DNA of 64,000 nucleotides, from NCBI GenBank assembly GCA_963828855.1, contig CAWHGB010000002.1, positions 1,178,001 to 1,242,000 on the forward strand, given 5' to 3'. Shown here one piece after another: positions 1 to 9,382 of the stretch. Both the position numbers and the translations under genes were made by a program. The DNA is from CAVVEQ01 sp963828855. GTDB lineage: Bacteria > Chloroflexota > Anaerolineae > Anaerolineales > Anaerolineaceae. The notes under the pieces were generated by a model that saw only the letters and a list, made by a program, of their open reading frames with translations, was not told the origin of the DNA and did not search any database. The first letter of the stretch is position 1. Each line of letters opens with the position of its first letter.

Positions 1-96
1 TGATGGCTTAGATGAATGTTTATATTTTTTTGGAAATGATTTATTCCCTGTTTGTATGTTATGGATTTCACCATATAATTAATTTTGGAAAATCGA

Positions 97-1287
97 ATGA
101 ACCGGTTGCTTGGGTGGATTCAGCAGTGGGTTGTTCAGATCGCCATTGCATTCTTCTTTGGCGGTTGTTACCTTCGATTTTTTATTCAATATGCTGAATT
201 TCCGCTCCAACAATTAGCCCTGTTTCTTCTCCTTGTCTGGCTGGTAGTCTTTATCACTGAACCTTTGATCAGCAGACGATGGGCTCACTATTTTTATCTT
301 TACCTAGGAATTCAATCTTTTTTGATTTTTTTCCTGCTTTACCGGTATCCGGATAATGACAATATCGCAATTCTCTATGCCGGGCTTTCAATGCAGATCA
401 TGTCCCGGTTGCCTCCAAAGCAAGGGATCGCCATCATCGCATTTTTCACTCCATTGACGATCATCGGCGTCCGGCAATATTATGATATTTCCAAGACCAT
501 TCCGCTCGCGTTTATCTATACGGCGGCGAACGCTTTCATGGGCGCTTGTGGATACAGCGTTCGAAAAGCGAAAGAGGAAAAGGGAAAGGAAAGCCGGCTT
601 CTTCTGGCACTTCAGGATGCAAACCGGCAACTGCTGGATTCGACCCGCCAGGTGGAACAATTATCAATTGCCAGGGAAAGAAGCCGGCTGGCACTTGAGC
701 TGCACGATTCCGTTACCCAGACCATTTTCAGCATGACTCTTGCCACCCGGGCTGCGATCATTCTTGTGGATCAGGATCCACCCAGGGTGGGCATCCAATT
801 GGATCATCTCGATAAGCTCGTCCGCGGTGCCCTTGAAGAACTAAAGAAATTGGTGCTGGAGCTGAAACCTGATTCGAATAAAAAGGATTCCTTGGTTAAC
901 CTGCTGCAGAACCATTCCGCACGTCTCAAGGACGATCAACTGCAGGTCACCATCCGGGTTGCGGGGAAGGAAAATCTCACTACAGAAGAGATCCAGTGCC
1001 TCTACCGGATCGCCCAGGAGAGTTTGAATAATATTGTCAAACATGCCCACACGACATCAGCCAGTATTATTTTGGATTTTCATCCGCCTCAAAAAATGGA
1101 AATTGAGGATGGCGGGGTAGGGTTTGATATGAATCAAAACCATCCTGGAGTAGGTCTGGCAGGCATGAAGGAGCGGGCTGAAAGAATTGGTTGGTCCCTG
1201 GAAATAGAAAGCGAACCTGGCAGGGGAACCCGGATTATCGTTCTGAAGAACGTGGATGGGAAAGGAAACACTTATGCCCAACGCTGA
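97..1287 (+). CDS. NarL-family sensor histidine kinase
   Basis: Membrane sensor kinase that would autophosphorylate and pass phosphate to the response regulator encoded next to it. The N-terminal ~150 residues are hydrophobic with several membrane segments, followed by a charged helix and a HisKA_3 dimerisation domain with motif LELHDSV (phospho-His about residue 203). The HATPase_c domain is present: N box RIAQESLNNIVKHA, G1 box DGGVGFD, G2 box GVGLAGMKERA. A TTG in frame at 85 is possible, but ATG at 97 has a GGAAA ahead of it and is preferred. The stop overlaps the regulator start by 14 bases, so the pair is translationally linked. The signal sensed is unknown. Confidence 0.88.
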   Translation: MNRLLGWIQQWVVQIAIAFFFGGCYLRFFIQYAEFPLQQLALFLLLVWLVVFITEPLISRRWAHYFYLYLGIQSFLIFFLLYRYPDNDNIAILYAGLSMQIMSRLPPKQGIAIIAFFTPLTIIGVRQYYDISKTIPLAFIYTAANAFMGACGYSVRKAKEEKGKESRLLLALQDANRQLLDSTRQVEQLSIARERSRLALELHDSVTQTIFSMTLATRAAIILVDQDPPRVGIQLDHLDKLVRGALEELKKLVLELKPDSNKKDSLVNLLQNHSARLKDDQLQVTIRVAGKENLTTEEIQCLYRIAQESLNNIVKHAHTTSASIILDFHPPQKMEIEDGGVGFDMNQNHPGVGLAGMKERAERIGWSLEIESEPGRGTRIIVLKNVDGKGNTYAQR

Positions 1288-1940
1288 AAAAATCAAAGTG
1301 CTGATTGTGGATGACCACCAAATCGTCCGCCAGGGATTGCGGAATTTTCTCGAGCTCAATGAGGATATCCAGGTGGCTGGAGAAGCCGTGGATGGCCTCT
1401 CTGCGATAAGCGCCGCCTCCAATTTGAAACCGGATGTGATCCTTATGGACCTGGTTATGCCGGGTATGGATGGGATCTCCGCCACCGCAGCGGTCAAGAA
1501 ATCCAACCCTGAGATTAAAAGTGATCGTCCTCACCAGCTTTACAGAAGATGACAAAGTCATCCCGGCTATCCAGGCGGGTGCTTCCAGTTATTTATTAAA
1601 GGATGTGACTCCGGATGATCTGGTAGATGCGATCCGTGCTGCTGCGAGGGGAGAGACCCGTCTTCACCCGGAAGTGACTCGGAAGTTAATGGAACAGGTA
1701 TCCAAACCTCAGGTGGAAAAGAATACCCCCCTCCCAGTGGATATCACCGGGCGGGAGATGGATGTCATCCGCCTGGTGGCTGAAGGACGCTCCAACCACG
1801 AGATCGCCAGTGAATTGGTCATCAGCGAGAAAACGGTCAAAACCCATATGAGCAATATCCTCTCAAAACTGGCATTGGAAGATCGCACCCAACTGGCGAT
1901 TTATGCAATCAGAAATGGGCTGGTTGAAGAGAAAAAATAA
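1274..1940 (+). CDS. LuxR/NarL-type response regulator (frameshifted)
   Basis: Response regulator: receiver domain (VLIVDDH start, phospho-Asp about residue 59 in LMDLVMPG) followed by a LuxR-type helix-turn-helix (TGREMDVIRLVAEG ... SEKTVKTHMSNIL). The reading frame breaks at the AAAA run at 1517-1520: removing one A joins NPEIK to VIVLTSF and restores a normal protein of about 220 residues. The start at ATG 1274 is chosen for the AAGGAAA site just upstream; an in-frame ATG lies at 1256. It overlaps the upstream kinase and abuts the next kinase fragment, so all three form one transcription unit. The break is more likely a homopolymer indel than decay. Confidence 0.85.
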
Positions 1941-2759
1941 ATGGCGACCCTTTCTAAGGAAAAGCAAAAAAATAAAGGCGTAAGCGCTCGCCGGAAACCC
2001 GGTTGGATTAGCGCGATTGCGGTTTATTTTTTCTTCCTCTCAGTGGTCGCGCGAACTTTTACTGAATCAGGAGTAACAAATAGCGTTCCCGCCATTATGA
2101 TCCAATTGGCAATTTTTGTCATTCTGATGTCGGTTGTGCTCTGGGTGAACAAAATACCTGCTTGGTTTATCCATGTTTTGCTCGTGGTGCAGGTCTTATT
2201 AACGATATCGGTTCAGAACATGACCCCTTATGATGATTTTGCGAACATTCTTTTCGTCTTGGTCAGTTTTCAGGTTGCCCTCATCTTCCAGGGCAAAGTC
2301 CTGGCCATTTGGATCATCTGCCTCCTCCCGCTCACCTGTCTATCCCTGGCATATTCCATGGGTGGTTTGGAAGGGGTCAGCAAATCTTTTTCCAATATCG
2401 CCGGTCAGGTGAGTATTTTTGCGTATTTCATTGCCCTTCGGGAAATCGAAAGTGCGAGGGAGCGTCAGCGTCAGTCGGTTGAAGAATTAAAAAAAGTCCA
2501 TACCCAGCTGGAGGAATACGCCAGTCAGGTTCAAGAGTTGACCGTCCTCGAAGAACGCAATCGCCTCGCCCGGGAATTACATGATTCGGTTTCCCAAACG
2601 CTTTTCAGCATATCCTTGAATATCCGCTCCTCTCAAATCCTGTTTAAGAAAAATCCGTCCATGCTCCGCCCATCCCTGGAGAACCTTGGCACCCTAACTG
2701 AAAATGCACTTGCACAAATTCGCAGCTTGATCACCCAGATGCGTCCACAGTCGAAGTAA
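1941..2759 (+). CDS. Truncated sensor histidine kinase, no ATPase domain
   Basis: The N-terminal region has about six membrane segments, then a helical linker and a HisKA_3 domain with RELHDSVSQTLFS (phospho-His near residue 214). The protein stops at residue 272, right after the second DHp helix (LITQMRPQSK). No N, G1 or G2 ATPase box follows in any frame before the next gene. It therefore could not phosphorylate itself, but might dimerise with or be phosphorylated by the related kinase at 97-1287. The ATG directly follows the stop of the response regulator, so the two are co-translated. Either a deletion product or a DHp-only modulator. Confidence 0.75.
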   Translation: MATLSKEKQKNKGVSARRKPGWISAIAVYFFFLSVVARTFTESGVTNSVPAIMIQLAIFVILMSVVLWVNKIPAWFIHVLLVVQVLLTISVQNMTPYDDFANILFVLVSFQVALIFQGKVLAIWIICLLPLTCLSLAYSMGGLEGVSKSFSNIAGQVSIFAYFIALREIESARERQRQSVEELKKVHTQLEEYASQVQELTVLEERNRLARELHDSVSQTLFSISLNIRSSQILFKKNPSMLRPSLENLGTLTENALAQIRSLITQMRPQSK

Positions 2760-2947
2760 GACCTGGTTCCCCCCGATCCCGCGACTATACATCTTAAGTC
2801 CTAGAATCATTCCTCCCCGGGATGGAAAGATATTTCCATCCTTTTGCCCCCTTATATTTCCCACTCCCGCCCGATGCGAACGAACCAGGGAAACCTTATC
2901 ATGGCGATGAAATAAATTCAGGGAAAGAAAAGATGGAGGAGAAAGAA

Positions 2948-3199
2948 ATGAACAGCACAAACACCAGCAGCATCGTTTTCCGCGCGACCTTTATGATGAT
3001 GGCCGCAGCCGTCTGCGACCAACTGGAAAAAGCGGGCATCCCGGCCAACCTATGCGATATCAATGACATCTACTGCGTTTGCGTCCCCGATGGCTATCGC
3101 CCTCGATTCCCGCAGACTCCTAACTCCAGAACCGCGCCGCGGCGAAATTCTCTTTGCCTTCAACCGCAATCAGGCTTGAATCCTGCAAAAGCGGAATGA
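2948..3199 (+). CDS. Small hypothetical protein
   Basis: Predicted 83-residue protein starting at an ATG with a strong GGAGGAGAAAG site at 2936-2945. The first ~50 residues look protein-like (MMMAAAVCDQLEKAGIP then CDINDIYCVCVP). The tail is proline and arginine rich and may be out of frame: the +1 frame from about 3087 reads MAIALDSRRLL ... GEILFAFNRNQA and then stops, which looks more natural. A single-base shift near 3085-3092 is therefore possible. I do not recognise a family. It sits between two signalling genes. Confidence 0.45.
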   Translation: MNSTNTSSIVFRATFMMMAAAVCDQLEKAGIPANLCDINDIYCVCVPDGYRPRFPQTPNSRTAPRRNSLCLQPQSGLNPAKAE

Positions 3200-3214
3200 C
3201 CCGGAGAAAATGAA

Positions 3215-3609
3215 ATGATCCCCTCCGAGAAACATCCACCAAACGGCTGCGGATCCTGATCGTGGATGATATTCCCCAGGTCCTGGATGACCTGGGGATC
3301 CTACTTGAGCTGGATCCCGCTTTTGAAATCGTGGGCAAAGCCAGAAGTGGACTGGAAGCGATCCGGTTGGCTCAAAGATCTTCGAGCCGGACCTGATCCT
3401 GATGGACCTGGAAATGCCCGGTAATGAGCGGATATGAAGCTGCACGCGTCATCAAATCCAACTACCCAGCCTGCAAGATCGCTGCTCACACCATTCACAG
3501 TCAACCTGAAGATCGGCGAACGTGCCGCGGCTAGCGGGTTTGATCTTTTTATTGAAAAAGGCACCTCCCTCGAAAAGGTGCTTAAAACATTTCTTAGAAT
3601 AAAAGGAGA
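3215..3609 (+). pseudogene. Receiver-domain response regulator, multiply frameshifted
   Basis: Pieces of one CheY-like receiver domain lie in order in different frames: RLRILIVDDIPQVLDDLG, then LDPAFEIVGKARSGLEAIRLA, then EPDLILMDLEMPG (phospho-Asp), then SGYEAARVIKSNYPACKI, then LFIEKGTSLEKVLKTFL. At least three or four single-base changes are needed to join them, more per length than in most neighbours. There is no output domain, so the intact form would be a single-domain receiver of about 130 residues. The ATG at 3215 has GGAG at 3203-3206. It may have worked with the kinases upstream; as it stands it cannot be translated whole. Confidence 0.65.
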
Positions 3610-3614
3610 AAAAA

Positions 3615-4763
3615 ATGGATACAAAAGTTGTTTCGCGCAGGTACGACCTGGATTGGATCAGGGTCATATCGATCCTCTCAGTCTTCGTCTACCACTCCTG
3701 CCGGGCTTATAACCTCTGGCCCTGGCACATCAAAAACCCCGCCACATCGGCGGCGTTATCAACATTCACGAACTTCATGGACCTTTGGATGATGCCGCTC
3801 ATTTTCGTGGTCTCCGGGGCGGCGGTCTACCTCAGCCTGCAGCAGCCATCCTGGAAGGCAGCCGGGAAATTTCTGAAGGATAAAATGATGCGGTTGCTCA
3901 TCCCCCTGCTCGTCGCAGATTTCACCCACATCGCCATCCAGGTCTATATCGAACGATTGACGCACGGCGATTTCAAGGGCTCTTTCTGGCAGTTCATCCC
4001 GCATTACTTCGAGGGTTGGTACGGATTCGGTGGGAATTTCGGCTGGATCGGTCTGCATCTCTGGTATATCGTAGTGCTGCTCTTCCTCAGCATCGTCTTT
4101 CTGCCGCTTTTCTTCCTGCTCAAAACCAATCGCGGCGCACGGATCATGGAAAAGATTGGCAATTTCTTCGCCCTTCCCGCCTTGATCTATGTGCTGGTTC
4201 TTCTCGTGGTCACAATCTGGGGTTGGACGGAACCGGCCGCCAGGTTGCTGGATGATGCCTTCAACTGGGGTTTGGGGATCTATGCCACCTTCTTCATCTT
4301 CGGTTTCTTCATGCTGGGCAGCGAGAAGCTGCAGGCAAGCATCCGGAAGTTGCGCTGGGTTTCTCTTGCCCTCGCTGTTGGACTGGCTGCATGGTATTTG
4401 CCGACCGGGGAGCATGACGACCTGGCTGCCTGGGCACTCGTCCTGGCTGCCCTGGGAATGGGAATGACCTACCTCAACTTCAAGAATCCATTCCTGGCTT
4501 ACGCCAACGAAGCCGTCCTGCCCTTCTACATTCTGCACCAATCAGTGATCGTGCTTGTGGATTACTTCATCATCCAGCTGCCGATCTCCCTCTGGCTCAA
4601 GCTGCCCATAGTAATGATCCTCTCGTTCTCGATCATCATGGTGATCTACGAATTTCTTGTCCGGCGTTACAACTTCCTGCGCATTTGCTTCGGGATGAAA
4701 GCGGTCCGAAAGGAAAGCCCCCAACCCGCAGTGATCGACCAGGCATCTGCCGCCAAGGCGTAA
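3615..4763 (+). CDS. Acyltransferase 3 family membrane protein
   Basis: Integral membrane acyltransferase of the Acyl_transf_3 (OafA/YrhL-like) family, which transfers acyl groups to sugars or other cell-surface molecules. The 382-residue length fits a stand-alone membrane domain. The opening motif YDLDWIRVISILSVFVYHS carries the family Arg and His, and about ten hydrophobic segments follow. The start codon has a good AAAGGAG site at 3602-3608. The C-terminus has a short charged cytosolic tail. The substrate cannot be deduced; neighbours give no glycan operon. It ends just before a strong bidirectional terminator. Confidence 0.85.
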   Translation: MDTKVVSRRYDLDWIRVISILSVFVYHSCRAYNLWPWHIKNPATSAALSTFTNFMDLWMMPLIFVVSGAAVYLSLQQPSWKAAGKFLKDKMMRLLIPLLVADFTHIAIQVYIERLTHGDFKGSFWQFIPHYFEGWYGFGGNFGWIGLHLWYIVVLLFLSIVFLPLFFLLKTNRGARIMEKIGNFFALPALIYVLVLLVVTIWGWTEPAARLLDDAFNWGLGIYATFFIFGFFMLGSEKLQASIRKLRWVSLALAVGLAAWYLPTGEHDDLAAWALVLAALGMGMTYLNFKNPFLAYANEAVLPFYILHQSVIVLVDYFIIQLPISLWLKLPIVMILSFSIIMVIYEFLVRRYNFLRICFGMKAVRKESPQPAVIDQASAAKA

Positions 4764-4777
4764 ACTTTCAAAGCCCC

Positions 4778-4808
4778 AAACGAGGCATCCCCCACCGATG
4801 CCTCGTTT
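4778..4808. terminator. Bidirectional intrinsic terminator
   Basis: A perfect 12-bp stem (arms AAACGAGGCATC at 4778-4789 and GATGCCTCGTTT at 4797-4808) closes a 7-base C-rich loop between two convergent genes. A and T runs at the arm ends make it usable from both sides. The right arm reaches the stop codon of the minus-strand gene. Confidence 0.7.
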
Positions 4809-5195
4809 CAAATCTTCCTATTGGGAATGGAAAAGCCAAAGGAATCGTTATCGATTCTTCGCCGCTTGACCTGTTTCATGTACCGCCAGGAGTAGACAAC
4901 CCCGATGGTCATGGGAATCGCAAAACCGGCCAGGCAGATCAGGGAATAGGTATCGATACTGATCCCGGGGATCTGATACGCCAGGATGACAGGTCGCAAT
5001 AAAGATCAATCCCGTACCCAGCAGCCATTTCCCGGAATAGGTATTGGCTGCGTACCAGGTTTTGGGGTCATCAAGTGTATCCCGCACGCGGAATCCATAT
5101 AAAGAATTCGGCGCAATTTTTCCTCTGATGAGGGGTATCGATATCCCCACCAGGATTACTCCGCTGATCAGGAACATCACCAGCAGCTCTTCCAT
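4808..5195 (-). CDS. SdpI-like membrane protein (frameshifted)
   Basis: Small membrane protein resembling the SdpI family (immunity or signalling proteins first known from the Bacillus SdpC toxin system). The family core is visible: IRGKIAPNSLYGFRVRDTL followed by TWYAANTYSGKWLL. A single-base shift near 4995 separates this from RPVILAYQIPG and the last two membrane helices. The joined protein is about 128 residues with four helices. The start is supported by GGGAG upstream. SdpI-like proteins are widespread without a toxin gene, and none is seen here, so immunity is not implied. Confidence 0.7.
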
Positions 5196-5329
5196 TGTTA
5201 GTTTCTCCCAATCCCGGCCTTGTCTTTTCTACTTGTGATTTTTACACAGACCCCGCTTGAAAGCAATAAGAAAGTTGCGGTGCAATCTCCAACGGTGGGG
5301 ATATAATTCCTGCTTTCTGGTACCTAATT

Positions 5330-6774
5330 ATGAATCCCTCCACAGTCACTTCCATCGATACCCAACCTGGTAACAGGCAGCCGCAAGTGGTTGGTTTTCC
5401 TTGCCGTAGGGTTGGGCACTTTCATGTCCGCCCTGGATGGCAGCGTGGTCAACGTCACCCTGCCGCTGGTACGCAGCTATTTCCAGTCCGATGTCGCCGC
5501 CGTGGAATGGGTGGTGACAGTCTACCTGCTGGTCGTCAGCAGCCTTTTGCTTTCCTTTGGCACGGCTCGGGGATATGCGGGGACACAAGCGTATTTATGT
5601 GGCTGGCTTCGCCATTTTTGTCACCGCATCCGCGTTATGCGGGATGGCCATTTCGGTGCCCATGCTGGTGGGCTCCCGCGCCATGCAAGCTGTGGGGGCG
5701 GCCATGCTCTTTGCCAACGCGCCTGCCAATCTCACCCGCACTTTCCCCGGCAGCCAGCGCGGGCAGGTGCTCGGGCTGCAGGGTATGATGACCTACCTTG
5801 GTTCGACCGTCGGCCCTCTGCTGGGCGGCTGGCTGGCACAGTCGTTTTCCTGGCGGGCAGTGTACTTATATCAACCTGCCGGTGGGTCTCATTGCTTGGT
5901 GGTTAGCGCTGTCTTCATCTGGAATGATCGACGGCATTCCGCTAGCCAGGGGAACGATTCGATATTGCCGGGTGCGGTGACCTTTTCTGCCGGGTTGATC
6001 CTGCTGCTGCTGGGACTGAACCAGGGTCATGACTGGGGCTGGACATCTCTACCGACGCTGGCCTGCCTGGCAGGCAGCATCGCTCTGCTGGCAGTTTTTA
6101 TTTCCATCGAGCAGCCGGTCTACCTCTCCCATGCTGGACCTGACCCTATTCCGCAGCCGGATCTTCACCGCCAGTACCACGAGCGCAATGCTAAATTACA
6201 TCGCGATCTACAGCATCATCTTTCTGATGCCTTTTTACCTGATGCAGGGACGCGGATTCGCCCCCGCCCAGGCGGGTCTATTCCTCACTGCCCAACCACT
6301 CGTGATGGTCCTCATCGCGCCTGTCAGCGGCTGGCTTTCGGACCGCATCGGTTCACGCATCCTTTCCACTCTGGGCATGGGCATCCTGGCTTCTGGGTTT
6401 ATTCCTGCTATCAAGGCTCGACACCTCAACGTCACCCATTGTGATCATCCTCAGCCTGGCTGTTTGCGGCCTGGGAACTGGGATGTTTGTCTCGCCCAAT
6501 AACAGCGCCCTGCTGGGCAGCGCTCCGCGCGGCAGGCAGGGGATCGCTTCGGCTGTGCTGGCAGAAGCCCGCAACGTGGGCATGGTAATCGGTGTGGGGA
6601 TCGCCGGGGCAGTATTTTCCAGTGTGCTGGCAGCCTTGGGGGAGGATATGGTCACCGAAGCAATCCATTACGGCTTCCTGGTGGCTGCGGGGGTCGCGTA
6701 TCATCGGGATGATTATCTCCTCCATCCGCGGTAAAGCGGTAAATGTCCCTGCAAAAGAACCCGGACAAGTGTAG
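5330..6774 (+). CDS. MFS transporter, DHA2/EmrB type (multiply frameshifted)
   Basis: Drug-exporter-like major facilitator protein of the 14-helix DHA2 type. Pieces in sequence order: FLAVGLGTFMSALDGSVVNV (helix 1, with the family D), motif A RLGDMRGHKRIY, the helix-5 region MTYLGSTVGPLLGGWLA, INLPVGLIAWW, the central loop, SPMLDLTLFRSRIF, then QPLVMVLIAPVSGWLSDRIG and SPNNSALLGSAPRGRQGIAS. About six single-base shifts separate them (near 5390, 5560, 5865, 6130, 6410 and 6705). All expected segments are present in order, so sequence errors are more likely than decay. It would export drugs or metabolites by proton antiport. Confidence 0.8.
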
Positions 6775-6793
6775 GTGCGCATGCTATTAAAAT

Positions 6794-6823
6794 AAAAAAG
6801 AACCCGTTTCCGGGTTCTTTTTT
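6794..6823. terminator. Bidirectional intrinsic terminator
   Basis: Stem GAACCCG / CGGGTTC (6800-6806 and 6811-6817) with a TTTC loop, extended by an A6 run on the left and a T6 run on the right. It lies between convergent genes and serves both strands. Confidence 0.85.
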
Positions 6824-6839
6824 ATTATCAGGGTAACAA

Positions 6840-7400
6840 TTACGCTTTGTTGGCTTTTCTCTGCTGGAAAGCGCGCACGATGGCGACAATCCCAAAGATG
6901 AAAGCGAAAAGCGCGGAAACCCAGATGTAGGCAAGCCCAACGCCGGGTGCGTAGTAATTTCCGACCAGGACGAATCCCAGGACCAGACCCAGCGCACCAA
7001 GCAGGCCAGCACCCCAGCCGCCGCCTTTGAAGGCCATGACGATCAGCATGATGCCGTACATGATACCGTAGATGCCGAGCACGAGGACGGCGATCTTGGG
7101 CAGGGCGATCGCGGAAAGAATTGGGTTGGTGATGACGTAACCCCCAGCCCAGATCCCTACGATACCCATGAAGAGCTTCCAGCCCCACTGGGAGTGGTCC
7201 ACAAACATATAAACCAGCTCAAAAATACCACTCACGAACCAGTAGAACCCGATGAAATAAACGATCAGCAGGTAGACCTGTACTCTTGCACCCAGGGAAC
7301 CCCAAAGCAATAATGCGCCAAGGATGACGGCTGTAACCCCACCAACGAGGGTAAGCCACCAGGGGCGCTGCCGAACCTGAACATCTGTTGCAGTTGCCAT
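6840..7400 (-). CDS. HdeD/DUF308 family membrane protein
   Basis: A 186-residue membrane protein with six hydrophobic helices in three pairs, the layout of HdeD-like (DUF308) proteins, whose E. coli member is linked to acid resistance. Recognisable features are the WWLTLVGGVTAVILGALLL opening and repeated glycine-rich turns. The N-terminus is short and cytosolic. The ATG has AAAGGAG 8-10 bases upstream. It is a single gene ending in the terminator at 6794-6823. The biochemical role in this family outside enterobacteria is unknown. Confidence 0.78.
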   Translation of the reverse strand: MATATDVQVRQRPWWLTLVGGVTAVILGALLLWGSLGARVQVYLLIVYFIGFYWFVSGIFELVYMFVDHSQWGWKLFMGIVGIWAGGYVITNPILSAIALPKIAVLVLGIYGIMYGIMLIVMAFKGGGWGAGLLGALGLVLGFVLVGNYYAPGVGLAYIWVSALFAFIFGIVAIVRAFQQRKANKA

Positions 7401-7583
7401 TTCTTTCTTCTCCTTTTGAAATTAGAGGATTTCTCCTCAAGAATATAACCCCGAATATATTGTTTCGGTTCAAAGATTAATTTTACCTGAAAATCTCACC
7501 GATTTCAATAAGCAATTTGTGGATTTTCGATCCTGGAATAAGATTTTCATGTTTATGGTCTTTGGAAATCCTTCAATTGGCTA

Positions 7584-8891
7584 ATGCCAAAGTTCACGAA
7601 ATGCAATAAACTATTTGCTGTTCGTGTTTACGAAAGAAATAAAGAATGGAAACTGAAGAAAAGAAACCGCCTTTACTCAGCACCGATCATGCGCTGGTTC
7701 ATGTTTGCCATGGTCCTTGCCAATATCGCCGGGTCGATGGCACCCTTGCTCATGCCAATCTACCTCACTGAACAGGGTGCCAGTGTCGGTCAGGTGGGCC
7801 TGGTTTTCACGATCACCTCGATTGCCATCCTTATTCTGCAGATCATCGGAGGCTGGGTCTCGGATTCCATCGGTCGGCTACGCGCCATTGCCATTGGCAG
7901 CGTCGGTGGGATCATCGGATTCATTGCTCTGATCATCGCTCCTACGTGGCAGTGGATGATCATTGCCCTGATCATCTACCAGATCCCCTTTGCCCTGGTC
8001 GGACCCAGTTTCAACGCATTCATCGCCGAAAACTCCACAGAGGGTAACCGCGGCAAGGTTTATGGCATCACCGGCACGATCTACCAGGTGACCGGTGTGA
8101 TCGGCCCACCCCTGGGGGGATTGATTGCCGGATCGTATGGGTTCAAACCAATGCTCTTCGTGGCCGGGATCCTCTATTCCGCCGCGGCTGGGCTGCGTAT
8201 CTGGATGGCCACAACGATGCGCTCACCCGAAGAGAAACCCAGTCAGCCCATGACAATGAAATCTTTCAAGAGCGGGATGAGTGCGGTTTTCGCTATGCTT
8301 TTCGGAGGCGGCGTCATCACCTGGATCTTTATCACCGATGGGATCAACGATATCGCCAACCAGCTCACCAACAACCTGCAGCCTCTCTACCTACAGCAGG
8401 TGGCTGGGATCACAGTGGAGCAGATCGGCCTGCTGGGAGCGATTTTCTCGATCGCCATGATGCTCGTGCCAATGTTTTCAGGGAGACTCTCCGACCGATT
8501 CGGCGAACGCGTACCGATATTCTTCGGTTTTTTGACCATCTTTGCCGCTCTTTGGATATTCCTTTCATCCCGGCATTTCATCGGATTTGCTGTTGTCTGG
8601 GCAATTTTTGGATTGGGGGTCGGGTTGCTGGGACCCGCTTACCAGGCGCTAATATCCAAAGTAGTCCCGGCAAAGATGTTGGGGACATTCTCGGGAATTT
8701 TCTACAGCAGTGTTGGGTTCATTTCACTTGCCGCTCCCTGGCTGGGAGCGAAGATGTGGGAAAATTGGGGGCCGCGCTCGCCTTTCTTCGCGACTGCAAT
8801 CGCCTCGGCGCTTGTCCTTCCCATCATTTGGATCAAGTTCAAACTTCCGGATAAAAGCAAACCTGCTCTGGAAGAATCGGTTACCGCATAA
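7584..8891 (+). CDS. MFS transporter
   Basis: Twelve-helix major facilitator transporter with duplicated motif A: GGWVSDSIGRLRAIAIG in the N half and SGRLSDRFGERVPIFFG in the C half. The helix-5 region has TGVIGPPLGGLIAG. The substrate is unknown; the pattern suits a drug or sugar efflux carrier. The N-terminus is uncertain: this frame opens at 7584, but another frame reads METEEKKPPLLS from about 7655, which looks like a natural cytosolic tail. A one-base shift before MRWFMFAMVLANIAG at 7689 is possible. It converges on the small channel gene, nine bases away. Confidence 0.82.
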   Translation: MPKFTKCNKLFAVRVYERNKEWKLKKRNRLYSAPIMRWFMFAMVLANIAGSMAPLLMPIYLTEQGASVGQVGLVFTITSIAILILQIIGGWVSDSIGRLRAIAIGSVGGIIGFIALIIAPTWQWMIIALIIYQIPFALVGPSFNAFIAENSTEGNRGKVYGITGTIYQVTGVIGPPLGGLIAGSYGFKPMLFVAGILYSAAAGLRIWMATTMRSPEEKPSQPMTMKSFKSGMSAVFAMLFGGGVITWIFITDGINDIANQLTNNLQPLYLQQVAGITVEQIGLLGAIFSIAMMLVPMFSGRLSDRFGERVPIFFGFLTIFAALWIFLSSRHFIGFAVVWAIFGLGVGLLGPAYQALISKVVPAKMLGTFSGIFYSSVGFISLAAPWLGAKMWENWGPRSPFFATAIASALVLPIIWIKFKLPDKSKPALEESVTA

Positions 8892-8899
8892 ATCGTAGA

Positions 8900-9286
8900 T
8901 CACCTTTGATCTGAAAACACTATTGATTCACTAATACCTGATTTATGCCCGCGGACAACCCGTACTCGATCAAAAAGCGCCAGGAGCATCACAATCGCGT
9001 TGATGTTATAGAGGATGGTAAATACCTTGGCAATTGGCGTTGTTGGAACCAGATCGCCGTACCCAATTGTTGCAGCACTGATCACGCAGAAATAAAGGGA
9101 ATCGAGCAGGCTCCATCCTTCCAGATAATGAAACAGGAGCATTCCCCCCAAAAGAACACCCCCGGCCCATAAAAACATCGGGCGGGATTCCTTGTCCTGA
9201 ATAACATCTATTAGAAACAATTTTCTTAACGGTCGATTCCTTTCAATCCTGCGAATTTCCTTCAATTCTGGTTTTACCTTTGGCAT
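8900..9286 (-). CDS. Two-helix potassium channel
   Basis: Small ion channel of the Ion_trans_2 type: one membrane helix, a pore loop with selectivity filter TIGYGD, and a second helix, about 128 residues in all. The filter matches the TxGYGD signature of K+ channels. There is no RCK or cyclic-nucleotide domain, so gating is not obvious; a charged N-terminal arm precedes the first helix. The start at 9286 is chosen because GGAGGA lies six bases before it; an upstream TTG at 9298 would place the ribosome site inside the gene. It would form tetramers in the cell membrane. Confidence 0.85.
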   Translation of the reverse strand: MPKVKPELKEIRRIERNRPLRKLFLIDVIQDKESRPMFLWAGGVLLGGMLLFHYLEGWSLLDSLYFCVISAATIGYGDLVPTTPIAKVFTILYNINAIVMLLALFDRVRVVRGHKSGISESIVFSDQR

Positions 9287-9382
9287 GATTTCCTCCAATA
9301 TTAATAAGTTTGATAATTTTATTATTTTTATGTTTTCAAACCAAACTTTGGGTAATTATAGAACCCTTCAAGCCGGATTATT

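Noticed and set aside
1510..1525. Programmed frameshift in the response regulator
   Set aside because: The site is a plain AAAA run without a slippery heptamer or stimulatory structure, and similar breaks occur in many unrelated genes here.
3759..4541. Minus-strand open frame of 260 codons
   Set aside because: Antisense to the acyltransferase gene, very rich in Gln, Glu and Pro, with no domain.
4808..5195. Toxin-immunity system based on the SdpI-like protein
   Set aside because: No SdpC-like toxin or SdpR-like repressor is next to it, and SdpI-like proteins occur widely without toxins.
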